The position numbers and the translations under genes are program-made. Below are positions 1 through 10,044 of a stretch of DNA of 64,000 bases, piece by piece. Source of the stretch: Synechococcus sp. WH 5701 (lineage in GTDB: Bacteria; Cyanobacteriota; Cyanobacteriia; PCC-6307; Cyanobiaceae). The stretch spans positions 247,042 to 311,041 of the forward strand of contig NZ_CH724160.1 in the NCBI RefSeq assembly GCF_000153045.1, given 5' to 3'. Within the stretch, counting starts at the first letter, position 1, and every line of letters starts with the position of its first letter. The notes below the pieces were generated by a model, which saw nothing but the letters and a program-made list of their open reading frames with translations, was not told where the DNA came from and did no database searches.

Positions 1-105
1 GTCGACCACCCCCTTGAGGAAGCAGGTCACGAAGCCGGTGTTCTCGGCCATCGTGTGCGCTTTCTTGGTTCCTTCGCGCAATTGGGACGCCAGATCGACA
101 GCCAT
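1..105 (-). CDS. ho1: Heme oxygenase 1, N-terminal part (cut by window edge)
   Basis: The minus strand opens with ATG at 105 and reads 35 codons to the window edge without a stop. The peptide begins MAVDLASQLREGTKKAH and continues TMAENTGFVTCFLKGVVD, the characteristic start of cyanobacterial heme oxygenase 1, including the region of the proximal heme-ligand histidine (His17 here). The enzyme opens heme with reduced ferredoxin to give biliverdin, the first step of phycobilin synthesis for phycobilisomes. The C-terminal part lies outside the window. The match is from recognising the family N-terminus, which is very conserved. Confidence 0.85.
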   Translation of the reverse strand, partial: MAVDLASQLREGTKKAHTMAENTGFVTCFLKGVVD

Positions 106-184
106 CTCAGCCGGGGTGCTGTTTGTACGGAACAGTCAAAGTAGGGCTGATTGTGGACGGGAGTCCCGCATTGGTTGCGAAGGT

Positions 185-637
185 TTAAGCGGCCTGCTCC
201 TGCTGATCCGGGTCGCGGGCCAGCAGGGTGAACAGCTCACGGCAGACCTGCTGCAGCTTCTCCACCACGTCGGGCCGGGGCAGGTTCGGGCCGCTTGGGC
301 ACCAGTCGCCCACCGTGGCCAGCCGCCACTGCTCCCCCTGGAAGGTCATGCCGCTGAGCACCACCCCCAGCAGCCGCGGTGGTCCCTGCTCGGGCGCAGG
401 AGCCGCCGCGAGGCGCAGCTGCATCAGCAGGCTGCGGCATTGCAACCGCGGGCTCCAGCCCGGGAAATGGAAAGCCAGGTCCACCGACTCCTCCTCCTCG
501 AAGTGACGGGTCACCGGGTCGTCACGCCAGGGCGTGAGGTTGGCCCTGGCATCAGGGAAATGACGCCGGAACAGGCCGGCCGCGGAGGCGATGGCCTGGG
601 CCATCTCCGGACTGCGGGCCAGGTCTGCCGCATTCAT
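185..637 (-). CDS. Conserved-type hypothetical protein, 150 aa
   Basis: I do not recognise a named family. The start at 637 is preferred over an earlier in-frame ATG at 805 because AGGGGA lies about 6 nt upstream of it and the protein becomes compact from MNAADLARSPEMAQ onwards. It looks soluble, with an acidic EEEE-like patch near the middle, several Trp residues and a helical C-terminus ending in DPDQQEQAA. There is no signal peptide or membrane segment. It lies between the divergent icd and the downstream ho1 on the same strand. Picocyanobacteria carry many such small soluble proteins; function unknown. Confidence 0.6.
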   Translation of the reverse strand: MNAADLARSPEMAQAIASAAGLFRRHFPDARANLTPWRDDPVTRHFEEEESVDLAFHFPGWSPRLQCRSLLMQLRLAAAPAPEQGPPRLLGVVLSGMTFQGEQWRLATVGDWCPSGPNLPRPDVVEKLQQVCRELFTLLARDPDQQEQAA

Positions 638-794
638 GGCGTTTCCCCTGAGCAGAAGTGCGGATCGGGCTGAACCTAGGCTCACCCCACCGAACCCATG
701 CTGCAGCGTGCCGACGGCCGCTGCAGGACATGGTCGGCGGATGACCACGGGTTTTCCCGGTTTGTCCTGAATCACGTCGCATGATCTGCCGCCG

Positions 795-2240
795 ATGGCG
801 TCCACCCCAGCTCCCGCCTACGACCAGCTGACCCCCCCCAGCAGCGGCACAGCCATCCGCTTCGAGAACGGCCTGCCGGTGGTGCCGAACGACCCGATCA
901 TTCCCTTCATCCGCGGCGATGGCACCGGAGTGGACATCTGGCCCGCGACCCAGCGGGTGCTGGATGCGGCGGTGGCCAAGGCCTACGGCGGCGAGCGCCG
1001 CATCGAGTGGTTCAAGGTCTACGCCGGCGATGAGGCCTGCGACCTCTACGGCACCTATCAGTACCTGCCCCAGGACACCCTGACCGCCATCGAGCAATAC
1101 GGCGTGGCGATCAAGGGGCCGCTCACCACCCCGATCGGTGGCGGTATCCGCTCGCTGAACGTGGCCCTGCGCCAGATTTTCGATCTCTATTGCTGCGTGC
1201 GCCCCTGCCGCTACTACGCCGGCACCCCCAGCCCCCACAAGCGGCCCCAGGACCTGGACGTGGTGGTGTACAGGGAGAACACCGAAGACATCTACATGGG
1301 GATCGAGTGGGAAGCCACTGATCCGGTCTGCGTGGAGCTGATCGCCCATCTCAACGACACAGTGATCCCGGCCAACGGCAAGCTCGGCAAGCGCCGCATC
1401 CCCGATGGCTCCGGCATCGGCATCAAGCCGGTGAGCAAGGCCGGCACCCAGCGCCATGTGCGCAAGGCGATCCAGCACGCCCTGGGCCTGGAGGGCAGCA
1501 AGCGCCACGTGACCCTGGTTCACAAGGGGAACATCATGAAGTTCACCGAAGGGGCATTCCGCGACTGGGGCTATGAGCTGGCCACAAGCGAATTCCGCGG
1601 TCAGTGCATCACGGAACGGGAGAGTTGGATCCTCGGCAACCTGGAGGAGAAGCCGGGCCTGAGCATCGAGGACAACGCCCGGCTGATCGAGCCCGGTTAC
1701 GACAGCCTCACCCCCGAAAAGAAGGCGGCGGTGGACACCGAGGTGAAGGAGGTGCTGGCCGCCATCGGCGAAAGCCACGGCAATGGTCAGTGGAAATCGA
1801 TGGTGATGGTCGACGACCGCATCGCCGACAGCATCTTCCAGCAGATTCAGACCCGGCCCCAGGAGTATTCAGTGCTCTGCACCCTCAACCTCAACGGCGA
1901 CTACATCTCCGATGCAGCCGCTGCCGTGGTGGGCGGCCTGGGCATGGCGCCGGGGGCCAACATCGGCGACAGCGCCGCCATCTTCGAGGCCACGCACGGT
2001 ACCGCGCCGAAGCATGCGGGCCTCGATCGGATCAATCCAGGTTCGGTGATCCTCTCTGGCGTGATGATGCTGGAGTTCATGGGCTGGCAGGAAGCCGCCG
2101 ATCTGATCACCCAAGGCATCAGCGCTGCGATCGCCAGCGGCCAGGTCACCTATGACCTGGCCAGACTGATGGAACCTCGGGTGGAGCCGGTCAGTTGCTC
2201 CGGCTTCGCCGAGGCAGTGATCGGCCACTTCGATCCCTGA
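795..2240 (+). CDS. icd: NADP-dependent isocitrate dehydrogenase
   Basis: Converts isocitrate to 2-oxoglutarate, CO2 and NADPH. In cyanobacteria 2-oxoglutarate is mainly the carbon skeleton for ammonium assimilation and the signal sensed by NtcA and PII. The 481-aa length fits the long cyanobacterial Icd type. Visible signatures are the N-terminal [12 protein letters not shown] segment, the substrate-binding loop near [12 protein letters not shown], and the cofactor and metal region ending [17 protein letters not shown] near residue 395. The ATG at 795 has only a weak Shine-Dalgarno sequence. glcF follows 30 nt downstream on the same strand and could be co-transcribed. Confidence 0.97.
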   Translation: MASTPAPAYDQLTPPSSGTAIRFENGLPVVPNDPIIPFIRGDGTGVDIWPATQRVLDAAVAKAYGGERRIEWFKVYAGDEACDLYGTYQYLPQDTLTAIEQYGVAIKGPLTTPIGGGIRSLNVALRQIFDLYCCVRPCRYYAGTPSPHKRPQDLDVVVYRENTEDIYMGIEWEATDPVCVELIAHLNDTVIPANGKLGKRRIPDGSGIGIKPVSKAGTQRHVRKAIQHALGLEGSKRHVTLVHKGNIMKFTEGAFRDWGYELATSEFRGQCITERESWILGNLEEKPGLSIEDNARLIEPGYDSLTPEKKAAVDTEVKEVLAAIGESHGNGQWKSMVMVDDRIADSIFQQIQTRPQEYSVLCTLNLNGDYISDAAAAVVGGLGMAPGANIGDSAAIFEATHGTAPKHAGLDRINPGSVILSGVMMLEFMGWQEAADLITQGISAAIASGQVTYDLARLMEPRVEPVSCSGFAEAVIGHFDP

Positions 2241-2270
2241 GCACCGGCTCCAGCGCCCCGGCTCCCAGCG

Positions 2271-3647
2271 ATGACCGTCACCCAGCCCGACCATCCATTC
2301 CTGCGGACGGCCAGCGCGCTCGCCACCGACCCCTGCATCCACTGCGGCTTCTGCCTGCCGAGTTGTGCCAGCTACCGGGTGCTGGGGTCCGAGATGGATT
2401 CACCCCGCGGGCGGATCCACATGCTCAAGGCGATCGATCGCGGTGAACTGAGCCTCGACGCCACCGTGGCGGGCCATTTCGACAGCTGCCTGGGCTGCCT
2501 GGCCTGCGTCTCGGCCTGCCCCTCCGGGGTGCGCTACGACGAGCTGATCGCCGCCACCCGGCCGAAGCTGAATGCGCCGGAGCTGCGCAGCCCCTGGCAG
2601 CGCAGTTTCCGGGCGCTGCTGTTCCAGCTCCTGCCCTACCCCGCGCGCCTGCGGGCGCTGCTGCAACCCCTGCGCCTCTATGCGGGCACCCCCCTGCAGG
2701 ACTTCGCCCGCCGCAGCGGTTTTACCCGCCTGCTCGGCCCGCAGCTGGAGGCGATGGAGCGGCTGCTGCCGGCGCTGCAACCCGAGGCCTTCCAGCCCTC
2801 GGCACCGGCGCTGATCCCTGCCCAGGGCGCCCGCCGTTACCGGGTAGGGCTGGTCACGGGCTGCGTGCAGCGGCTGTTTGATCCGGCGGTGAACCACGCG
2901 GCGATCGAGCTGCTCAGTGCCAACGGCATCGAGGTGGTGATCCCTCCCGATCAGAACTGCTGTGGCGCCATGACCCACCACCAGGGGGAACTGGAGCAGA
3001 CCCGGGCCCTGGCCAAGGACCTGCTCTGCAGCTTCGAGGCGGTGATCGGTCCGGGGCTGGCGGCGGGCTCCGAACCCCTCGATGCGGTGCTGGTGGCGGC
3101 CTCCGGCTGCGGGCACACGCTCAAGCAGCTCGACGAAATCCTGGCGGGAGAGCCGGAGTGGGCCGCCCGGGGCAGCGCCTTCGCCGGCCAGGTGGCTGAC
3201 ATTCAGGAGTTCCTGCACCGGGTGGGTCTGAGCGCGGAGTTTGTTCAGCGGCTTCAGCCCCTGCGCCACGCCGATGGCACCCCCGCCAGCGCTGATCACC
3301 CCCTGCGCCTGGCCTACCACGATGCCTGCCACATGCTTCACGGCCAGGGGCTGAGCCAGCAGCCGCGGCAGCTGCTGCGCCAGATCCCCCATGTGCGGAT
3401 CGTGGAGGCGCTGGAAGCGGGCGTGTGCTGCGGCAGCGCCGGCATCTACAACCTGGTGCAGCCCGAGGAAGCCGCTGAACTGGGCCGGATCAAAGCCGCC
3501 GATCTCAGCGGCAGTGGCGCCGATCTGGCGGTGAGCGCCAACATCGGCTGCAGCCTGCAGATCCGCCAGCACATGGAGAGCACGGCCCGCCCGATCCCCG
3601 TGGCCCATCCGGTGGAGCTGCTGATGCGCAGCGCCACCGGCAGCTGA
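2271..3647 (+). CDS. glcF: Glycolate oxidase iron-sulfur subunit GlcF
   Basis: Electron-transfer subunit of glycolate dehydrogenase, which oxidises photorespiratory glycolate to glyoxylate. Two ferredoxin-type cysteine clusters are visible, CIHCGFCLPSC at residues 22-32 and CLGCLACVSACP at 73-84. Two CCG domains follow, with NCCGAMTHH in the middle and VCCGSAGIY near the C-terminus. The 458-aa length is normal. glcE lies nearby at 5096 on the same strand, with a convergent kinase gene between them; no glcD is in the window. A photorespiratory role fits the SbtA carbon-uptake genes further along. Confidence 0.95.
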   Translation: MTVTQPDHPFLRTASALATDPCIHCGFCLPSCASYRVLGSEMDSPRGRIHMLKAIDRGELSLDATVAGHFDSCLGCLACVSACPSGVRYDELIAATRPKLNAPELRSPWQRSFRALLFQLLPYPARLRALLQPLRLYAGTPLQDFARRSGFTRLLGPQLEAMERLLPALQPEAFQPSAPALIPAQGARRYRVGLVTGCVQRLFDPAVNHAAIELLSANGIEVVIPPDQNCCGAMTHHQGELEQTRALAKDLLCSFEAVIGPGLAAGSEPLDAVLVAASGCGHTLKQLDEILAGEPEWAARGSAFAGQVADIQEFLHRVGLSAEFVQRLQPLRHADGTPASADHPLRLAYHDACHMLHGQGLSQQPRQLLRQIPHVRIVEALEAGVCCGSAGIYNLVQPEEAAELGRIKAADLSGSGADLAVSANIGCSLQIRQHMESTARPIPVAHPVELLMRSATGS

Positions 3648-3656
3648 GCCCCCTGC

Positions 3657-5081
3657 TCAGGAGCTGCCCCCCTGCGGCTCCATCAACCGCCAGGCCTGGT
3701 GGAGAGTGTCATCAGCACCGAGATTGCCGGGGAAAGTGAGCAGGGGCAGCAGCGGGAAGCGAGCGTGGTCGGCTGGCAGGCGCAGCATCGAGAGGCCCGG
3801 CAGCAGTTGCCCCTCCAGCCGCACCGCAGCCAGGGCCAGGCCATCACGCAGGAGCGTCTGGCTGGTGGTGCCGCCCTTGCTGATCAGGTAGCTCAGCTCC
3901 GGCGGCAGCCCAGCGGCAAGCCGGGCCATCAGCCCCGCCAGGCTGAACGACAACCGCTGCCGCTCGCTGGCGTTATGGCACGGCCGCTCACCCCGGCTGG
4001 TGAACAGCACCGGCGTGCGGCCGGAGGTCCAGGCGCGCTGCAAACGCTCAAGCAGCTCCTCACGCAGCGGCTCAAGGGCCTGATCCACCGGCTCCTGCTG
4101 GTCCAGGACGGACGGCGGACCGCCAGGCCCGGAGCCCAGGCGCCGGATCGTGTTCAGCACCCGCTCCACCGGCAGCTCCACCCCGGCGCAGGCGGGTTCG
4201 GCCAGCAGCTGCAGGAGCTGCTGATCACTCAAGGGCACATGAGATCCCACCAGCACGGCTCCCGGGGCCGAGCCCCTGCGCAGGCGGGCCAGGGCGGGGG
4301 GCGGCAGCGGCTGAGGCGGCAGGGCTGAGAGGGCCTGGAGCAGGCTCGCCGCCGACTGAACCAGCAACCGCCTGAGCGGAAGCACCGCCCGGATCGCCTG
4401 CGCCAGAGCCTCGAGCTGCTCGGGCCGCTGCGCGTCCACCACCACGACGGGGTTGCCGCGCAAGGCCAGCAGCCGCTCCACCAGGGCCTGCTGGCCTGTC
4501 GGCTCAAGTTCCGCCAGGGTGATGTGTTGCACCTCCTCGGCCCGGCGCTGGCCACCGCTCTTGTGCTCCACCCAGGCGGGCAGGTGGCTGGTGGGATAGC
4601 CGAAGCGGGCATCGGCGGCGAAGGCCGAGCGATGCACCGGCTCGCCATGGAGCAGGTGCACCCCCTCCACCGTGGTGCGCCCTCCCTCCAGAAAGGCCGG
4701 CACCAGCAAGGTGGCATCGAATGGACCGAGTTCCGCCGCGATCCGATCGATCTCCAGGGGGAAATGGCCGCGCAGGGTGGAATCGCCGCGGCTGACCAGC
4801 AGCCAGGAGCCTGGGCCGGCTTCACCAGGGGCCTCAACCAGGGCCGCGCGCAGGGACCGGCAGATGGCGTCCACCCGCTGGGCCGCCTGATCAGGAACCA
4901 GCGCCCGGGTGTCGCTGAGCAGAAACAGCAGGGGGGAGGGGTCGAGCAGGGCCTGCTCCAGGGTGGCCGGATCCCAGCGCAGAAGCAGCGGACAGCCATG
5001 CACCGACTGGGATCCGGTGGGGTCGTCATCCAGGACGATGATCTTCAAGCCAGCAGACGCGGGGGAGGGCATGGGGGCCAT
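3657..5081 (-). CDS. Four-carbon acid sugar kinase family protein (DUF1537/YgbK-like)
   Basis: The N-terminus IIVLDDDPTGSQSVHG and the following SDTRAL segment are typical of the N-terminal domain of the four-carbon acid sugar kinase family (OtnK/DtnK, YgbK), which phosphorylates D-threonate, D-erythronate or related acids. The C-terminal nucleotide-binding domain shows SYLISKGGTTSQTLLRDGL and FPGNLGADDTLHQAW. The length of 474 aa is slightly above the family norm. Its start is 14 nt from the divergent glcE start, and its stop is 9 nt from the end of glcF. That placement suggests a role near glycolate or C4-acid repair metabolism, which is inference. A start at 5072 is possible. Confidence 0.8.
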   Translation of the reverse strand: MAPMPSPASAGLKIIVLDDDPTGSQSVHGCPLLLRWDPATLEQALLDPSPLLFLLSDTRALVPDQAAQRVDAICRSLRAALVEAPGEAGPGSWLLVSRGDSTLRGHFPLEIDRIAAELGPFDATLLVPAFLEGGRTTVEGVHLLHGEPVHRSAFAADARFGYPTSHLPAWVEHKSGGQRRAEEVQHITLAELEPTGQQALVERLLALRGNPVVVVDAQRPEQLEALAQAIRAVLPLRRLLVQSAASLLQALSALPPQPLPPPALARLRRGSAPGAVLVGSHVPLSDQQLLQLLAEPACAGVELPVERVLNTIRRLGSGPGGPPSVLDQQEPVDQALEPLREELLERLQRAWTSGRTPVLFTSRGERPCHNASERQRLSFSLAGLMARLAAGLPPELSYLISKGGTTSQTLLRDGLALAAVRLEGQLLPGLSMLRLPADHARFPLLPLLTFPGNLGADDTLHQAWRLMEPQGGSS

Positions 5082-5095
5082 GGCACCATCGTGCC

Positions 5096-6283
<1,188 letters not shown>

Positions 6284-6301
6284 AGCAAGCCGAATCGCCT
6301 G

Positions 6302-6332
6302 GAGCCTCGGAGCCCCTTCGGGGCACAGGCTC
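6302..6332. terminator. Bidirectional hairpin between glcE and modBC
   Basis: The outer arms GAGCCT and AGGCTC enclose an inner GCCCC-TTCG-GGGC hairpin with a TTCG tetraloop. It sits between two convergent genes and overlaps the modBC stop by 2 nt. No long T-run follows on either strand, so termination is likely but not proven. Confidence 0.55.
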
Positions 6333-8151
6333 AGCGCAGGGGCATCAGGCAAGAGTCCGGGATCGAGAGGATCAGCGGGCCGGCGCCTGCGGCCAGGCGC
6401 CGCCAGGCGCCCGCCGCCATCTCCACCTGCAGGGCCTCGCCTGCGGCGGGCGCATCCCCCAGGGGGCGCACGTACACCGACACGCTCAGGGCGCTCTCGT
6501 TCACGTCCACCACCCGGCAGGGCCAGGCATTGGCCTCCCTGGGCTCGACCGGATCGCGGGAGGCGTGCAACTCCAGGTGATTGGCGCGCAGACCGACATG
6601 GGTGGTGCCGCTGTCCCAGGGCCGCTGACGCCGCAGCTCAACGCCCCAGGCAGGCGCCCACAGATCGCCGGAGCTGCGGCGCTCGATGCGGGTGATGTTC
6701 TTGCAGCCGGTGAGACGGGCCGCCGCCAGCGACCCCGGCTGCTCGAACACCTGCTGGCGGGGCCCATGGGCGATCAGCCGGCCGTCGTTGATCACCAGCA
6801 GGTCGTCGGCCATGCGGTAGGCCTCATCGATGTCGTGGGTGACCAGCAGAAAGGGCACGCCTGTGCGCTGGAGCTGCTCGATCATCTGCTGCTGCAACTG
6901 GCGGCGCCGGTAGGCGTCCTGGGAGGAGAGGGGCTCATCGAGCAGCAGCAGCTCCGGCTCGATCACCAGGGCGCGGGCCAGGGCCACCCGCTGCTGCTGG
7001 CCGCCCGAGAGCTGGTGGGGGAAGCGACCGGCGAAGGCCGTCAGACCCATGGCCTCCAGCTGGGTTCGCAGCCGCGTCTGGCGGTGGTGGCGCTCCAGCC
7101 CGGCCAGCCCGAAGGCCACGTTCTGCTCCACGCTCAGGTGGGGGAAGAGCGCGTGGTGCTGCACCACCATGGCGATGCGCCGCCGTTGCAGGGGGGCGTC
7201 GAGGTGTGTTTCGCTCTCGAGGAGCAGCCGGCCATTGAGGCGAATACGGCCCCGGTCCGGACGCTCCAGTCCGGCCAGGCAGCGCAACAGCAGGCTCTTG
7301 CCCGCGCCTGAGGCCCCGAGAATCGCGAGGCGCGGGCAGCTGCTGCTGAACCGCAACTGCAACTGGAAGCCGGGCCGGTGGTGCTCCAGGTCCACCTCAA
7401 GGAGGAACGGCGCTGGGCGCCTGGCCACGCCAGCAGCCACCGGGGCCGCGGGTTCCTCCCTCGACCAGGGCCGAGGCGACCGTCTGAGCCGCCGGCTCTG
7501 GAAGCCCTGCACCAGCAGCAGGCAAAAGCCATTGAGGATCAGCACCAGCACGGTCCAGAACCAGGCCAGGGCCCGATCGCCGCCATCGACCGCCGCGTAG
7601 ATCGCCAGGGGAAGGGTCTGGGTCCGGCCGGGGATGTTGCCCGCCAGCATCAACGTGGTGCCGAATTCGCCCAGGGCCCGGGCGTAGGCGAGGCTGATCC
7701 CGGCCAGCAGGCCCGGCATCACCAGCGGCAGGGTGATGGTTCGCAGCACCCGCCAGGGTCCAGCCCCGAGGCTGAGGGCCACCGCCTCCAGCGAGGGATC
7801 CATCTGATCGAAGGCCGCGAGCAGGGTGCGGTAGAGCAGCGGGAAGGCCACCACCGCTGAGCTGAGCACGATGGCCGGCCAGTGGAAGACCAGCTCCACC
7901 CCCAAACGGCCCAGCACAGCACCCACAACCCCGTAGGGCCCCAGCAACTGCAGCAGCAGGAAGCCGAGCACCGTGGGAGGCAGCACCAGAGGTGAGAGCA
8001 GCAGCAGATCAGCGCCGGCGCGGCGGGAACCCTGCCAGCGGCTCACCTGCCGGGCCGCAAAAAATCCCAGGGGCACCACCAGCAGCACCGCCAGGGCGGA
8101 ACTGCGCAGGGAGAGCCAGAGGGGCGAGAGATCGGTGAGGCCCGCACTCAC
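6331..8151 (-). CDS. Molybdate ABC transporter, fused permease-ATPase (ModB-ModC)
   Basis: A single 606-aa protein joins the membrane permease and the ATPase of a molybdate importer. Residues 1-215 carry several membrane segments and the coupling loop GEFGTTLMLAGNIPGRT at 161-177, characteristic of ModB. The ATPase follows with Walker A GASGAGKS at 279-286, signature LSGGQ at 381-385 and Walker B LLLLDEP at 401-407. The last 100 residues look like a divergent TOBE-type domain. Such ModBC fusions are known in cyanobacteria. It overlaps modA by 4 nt (ATGA) and should be translationally coupled. Molybdenum is needed for nitrate reductase, matching nrtABCD in this window. Confidence 0.93.
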   Translation of the reverse strand: MSAGLTDLSPLWLSLRSSALAVLLVVPLGFFAARQVSRWQGSRRAGADLLLLSPLVLPPTVLGFLLLQLLGPYGVVGAVLGRLGVELVFHWPAIVLSSAVVAFPLLYRTLLAAFDQMDPSLEAVALSLGAGPWRVLRTITLPLVMPGLLAGISLAYARALGEFGTTLMLAGNIPGRTQTLPLAIYAAVDGGDRALAWFWTVLVLILNGFCLLLVQGFQSRRLRRSPRPWSREEPAAPVAAGVARRPAPFLLEVDLEHHRPGFQLQLRFSSSCPRLAILGASGAGKSLLLRCLAGLERPDRGRIRLNGRLLLESETHLDAPLQRRRIAMVVQHHALFPHLSVEQNVAFGLAGLERHHRQTRLRTQLEAMGLTAFAGRFPHQLSGGQQQRVALARALVIEPELLLLDEPLSSQDAYRRRQLQQQMIEQLQRTGVPFLLVTHDIDEAYRMADDLLVINDGRLIAHGPRQQVFEQPGSLAAARLTGCKNITRIERRSSGDLWAPAWGVELRRQRPWDSGTTHVGLRANHLELHASRDPVEPREANAWPCRVVDVNESALSVSVYVRPLGDAPAAGEALQVEMAAGAWRRLAAGAGPLILSIPDSCLMPLR

Positions 8152-8942
8152 GGCTGGGAGGAGGGCCCAGGAACCCTGAAACCATGGCGACGGAACGGTT
8201 CGCGGGCAGCTGACTCCGCCAGGGACCGAAGATAGGCCTCGGCCGCGGCGGGGTCGCGGCTGGTCTTGAGCACAGCACCTGCGTAGCGAATCGGATCATG
8301 GCTGCCGGCAAGTGCCACGGCGGTGATGCGCAGGCCCTCGACCGCCTGGGCATCGGTGCGGTAAACGAAGCCAGCGTCCACATGGCCCTCGGCCACGGCC
8401 TGGGCCACGGCACGAACGGAGCCAAGGGGTACAAGCTTGGGCGCGACCACGGCGCTGAGCCCCATCGAGGCGAGCACCTGGCGGGCGTAATCGCCGGCTG
8501 GCACAGAGGGATCACCGATAGCGATCGAGCGCAGCTCAGGCTGCGCCAGGCCTTCAAAGCTGAGGGTTCGCCGCGATGAGCGAGAGGGCACCACCAGCAC
8601 CAACTCGTTGCTGAACAACTCACGGCGGCTGCCAGGCAGCAGCCGGCCAGCGCTCTCGAGTGCATCCAGCTGACGCTTACCGGCTGAGAGAAACACATCC
8701 ACAGGCGCCCCCTGCAGGATCTGCTGCTGGAGGGCGCCCGAGGAGGCGAAGTGAAACTGCACAGACGGGCCGGCACGCGGGCTGGGTGGTTCAGCCCCCG
8801 CCACCTCCTGGAGTGGATCAGCCAGGCTCACTGCTGCCGCCACCAGCAGGGGCCTCGGGGAGGGCGCCACGCTGCAGGCCGCAGCGAGCCAGCCCAGCCC
8901 CCCCAGCATCGCCGCGATCAACCACCTCCCTCGACGTGTCAT
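8148..8942 (-). CDS. modA: Molybdate-binding lipoprotein ModA
   Basis: Substrate-binding component of the molybdate importer. The N-terminus MTRRGRWLIAAMLGG is followed by a lipobox LAAAC with the lipidated Cys at residue 23. The mature part starts with LLVAAAVSLADPLQEVA, the usual ModA anion-loop region, and includes FASSGALQQQILQGAPVD and the VDAGFVYRTDA segment seen in ModA proteins. The 264-aa length is typical. It is the first gene of a two-gene operon with the fused modBC and overlaps it by 4 nt. Confidence 0.93.
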   Translation of the reverse strand: MTRRGRWLIAAMLGGLGWLAAACSVAPSPRPLLVAAAVSLADPLQEVAGAEPPSPRAGPSVQFHFASSGALQQQILQGAPVDVFLSAGKRQLDALESAGRLLPGSRRELFSNELVLVVPSRSSRRTLSFEGLAQPELRSIAIGDPSVPAGDYARQVLASMGLSAVVAPKLVPLGSVRAVAQAVAEGHVDAGFVYRTDAQAVEGLRITAVALAGSHDPIRYAGAVLKTSRDPAAAEAYLRSLAESAAREPFRRHGFRVPGPSSQP

Positions 8943-9003
8943 CGATCAGCTGGGCCGACCAAGCATCACGCCGCTCGCGTCACATGGGGCATCAGAAAGT
9001 CGC

Positions 9004-9180
9004 TCACTTACAGCCGCACCACAGCGCAAATCCCCGGGGCTGATTGCAGGTGAAGGCAATCTGGGTACCCAGGGGAAGCATGTCGGGGAGGGTCTTCTCG
9101 CCAAGGCTTAGGCTGCGCTCCAGCGTCGTGTGCCGCGTTTCGAAGACGCGGCGAATGTCGTCCGTGTCCCGGCTTGTCAC
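9004..9180 (-). CDS. Small ORF C, 58 aa, unknown
   Basis: A GTG start at 9180 gives VTSRDTDDIRRVFETRHT and a C-terminus ending CNQPRGFALWCGCK. It overlaps the stop of the upstream small ORF at the GTGA junction, which suggests translational coupling. I recognise no family; the Cys-rich tail (three Cys in the last 19 residues) could bind a metal. It is the last of three tiny ORFs that follow an attC-like site and may be the content of a remote integron cassette. The coupled arrangement and protein-like composition support it, but no homology can be claimed. Confidence 0.45.
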   Translation of the reverse strand: MTSRDTDDIRRVFETRHTTLERSLSLGEKTLPDMLPLGTQIAFTCNQPRGFALWCGCK

Positions 9181-9344
9181 GGGGGCTCCTTGCTGAGACC
9201 AATCATGCGGCGGTCGCCGGGCCAACCGAGGATCGGAAGCGTCTTGGTCAGCTCCCGCATCATGGCCGGCGTCAACCGGTTGAGCACTGGTCGGATGTCC
9301 TTGCCCAGGTCGGCGACCGTGGGGAAGGGGGGCTGCCTTTTCAC
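9177..9344 (-). CDS. Small ORF B, 55 aa, unknown
   Basis: A GTG start at 9344 gives VKRQPPFPTVADLGKDIRP and a protein ending MIGLSKEPP. It is predicted soluble, helical and basic. The stop overlaps the GTG of the next ORF by 2 nt, and the start lies 3 nt after the stop of the previous ORF. The compact three-ORF arrangement on one strand is the main argument that these are real genes. Function unknown. Confidence 0.45.
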   Translation of the reverse strand: MKRQPPFPTVADLGKDIRPVLNRLTPAMMRELTKTLPILGWPGDRRMIGLSKEPP

Positions 9345-9347
9345 GGC

Positions 9348-9506
9348 CTACTCCCCATGCAGCTCCTTCTGCACGATCTTGCTCGCCTCGATTGACCCTG
9401 CGTAGAAGATCTCCGCCACCTTGGGGTCCAGGCCGTAGTTGTTCGCACCCTTGACCAGTCCGAGCAGACGATAGACCGTTAGGAGTTTGCTCAAAACCCC
9501 TGCCAC
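9348..9506 (-). CDS. Small ORF A, 52 aa, unknown
   Basis: The reading frame encodes LLTVYRLLGLVKGANNYGLDP and ends KIVQKELHGE. The start is uncertain: GTG at 9506, or a TTG shortly after that has a GCAGGGG sequence just upstream. The frame stays open upstream into the attC-like site, so a longer form is not excluded. It is the first of three closely packed small ORFs. I recognise no family. Confidence 0.4.
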   Translation of the reverse strand: MAGVLSKLLTVYRLLGLVKGANNYGLDPKVAEIFYAGSIEASKIVQKELHGE

Positions 9507-9541
9507 CGTGGAGCGACGGCGCCATGAGGGGAGGCTGGCCT

Positions 9542-9631
9542 GCCTAACGCTGCCCCTGAGGGGCAGACAAGAAACTATTGCTATCGAAGCAGACTTGATG
9601 ACGGCCTGTCCACTCAAGGGGCTTGTTCAAA
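9542..9631 (-). other. attC-like recombination site (attC-d)
   Basis: Read on the minus strand, the site ends in GCGTTAGGC, the typical attC right box. The arm GCCCCTGAG (9552-9560) pairs with CTCAAGGGGC (9613-9622) apart from one extra A, and an inner GACA/TGTC pair follows. A single unpaired base in one arm is a normal attC feature. The other outer box reads TTTGAAC and does not match the GTTAGGC box well, so this is the weakest of the four attC candidates. Confidence 0.5.
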
Positions 9632-9684
9632 GGTGTCGCTTCTCCTCAGGCAACCTCTCCGAGCCTTCGCTTCGCCATCAACAC

Positions 9685-9978
9685 TCAGGCTACCTCCGCT
9701 TCACTTCTCACACTAGCGCTCAACTTCAGGCCCAAGGCCGACACGACCTTGAGGATGGTGTCAAAACTCGGACTGCGCTCTCCAGACAATGCCTTATAGA
9801 GACTTTCTCTGGATAACCCTGAATCCCTGGCCACCTTGGTCATACCTTATGCCCGTGCGATGTCACCCAATGCCTTGGCAATGAAAGCCACATCTCCATC
9901 CGCCTCCTCAATGCAGGCGTCCAGATAGGCCGCCATCTCCTCCCCGCCGAGTCTGGTCGGATGAGGACTCTCATTCAC
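9685..9978 (-). pseudogene. Addiction-module antitoxin (HTH, TIGR02684-like) with internal stop
   Basis: The frame from GTG at 9978 reads EEMAAYLDACIEEADGD, then FIAKALGDIARA, then TAA at 9847-9849, and resumes in the same frame with GMTKVARDSGLSRESLYKAL and SPSFDTILKVVSALGLKLSA. That order is the standard layout of the small HTH antitoxin family whose partner is a Gp49/HigB-like toxin. The stop replaces the usual Lys of the ARAKGM motif, so a single base change broke the gene. No toxin gene is recognisable upstream. The protein would otherwise be 97 aa. Confidence 0.8.
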
Positions 9979-10044
9979 CGTGAACCGATTACCGGGGATC
10001 TCGTCAATTGGCTGGGATCAAACCGTTATCACCAGGTGACCCTC

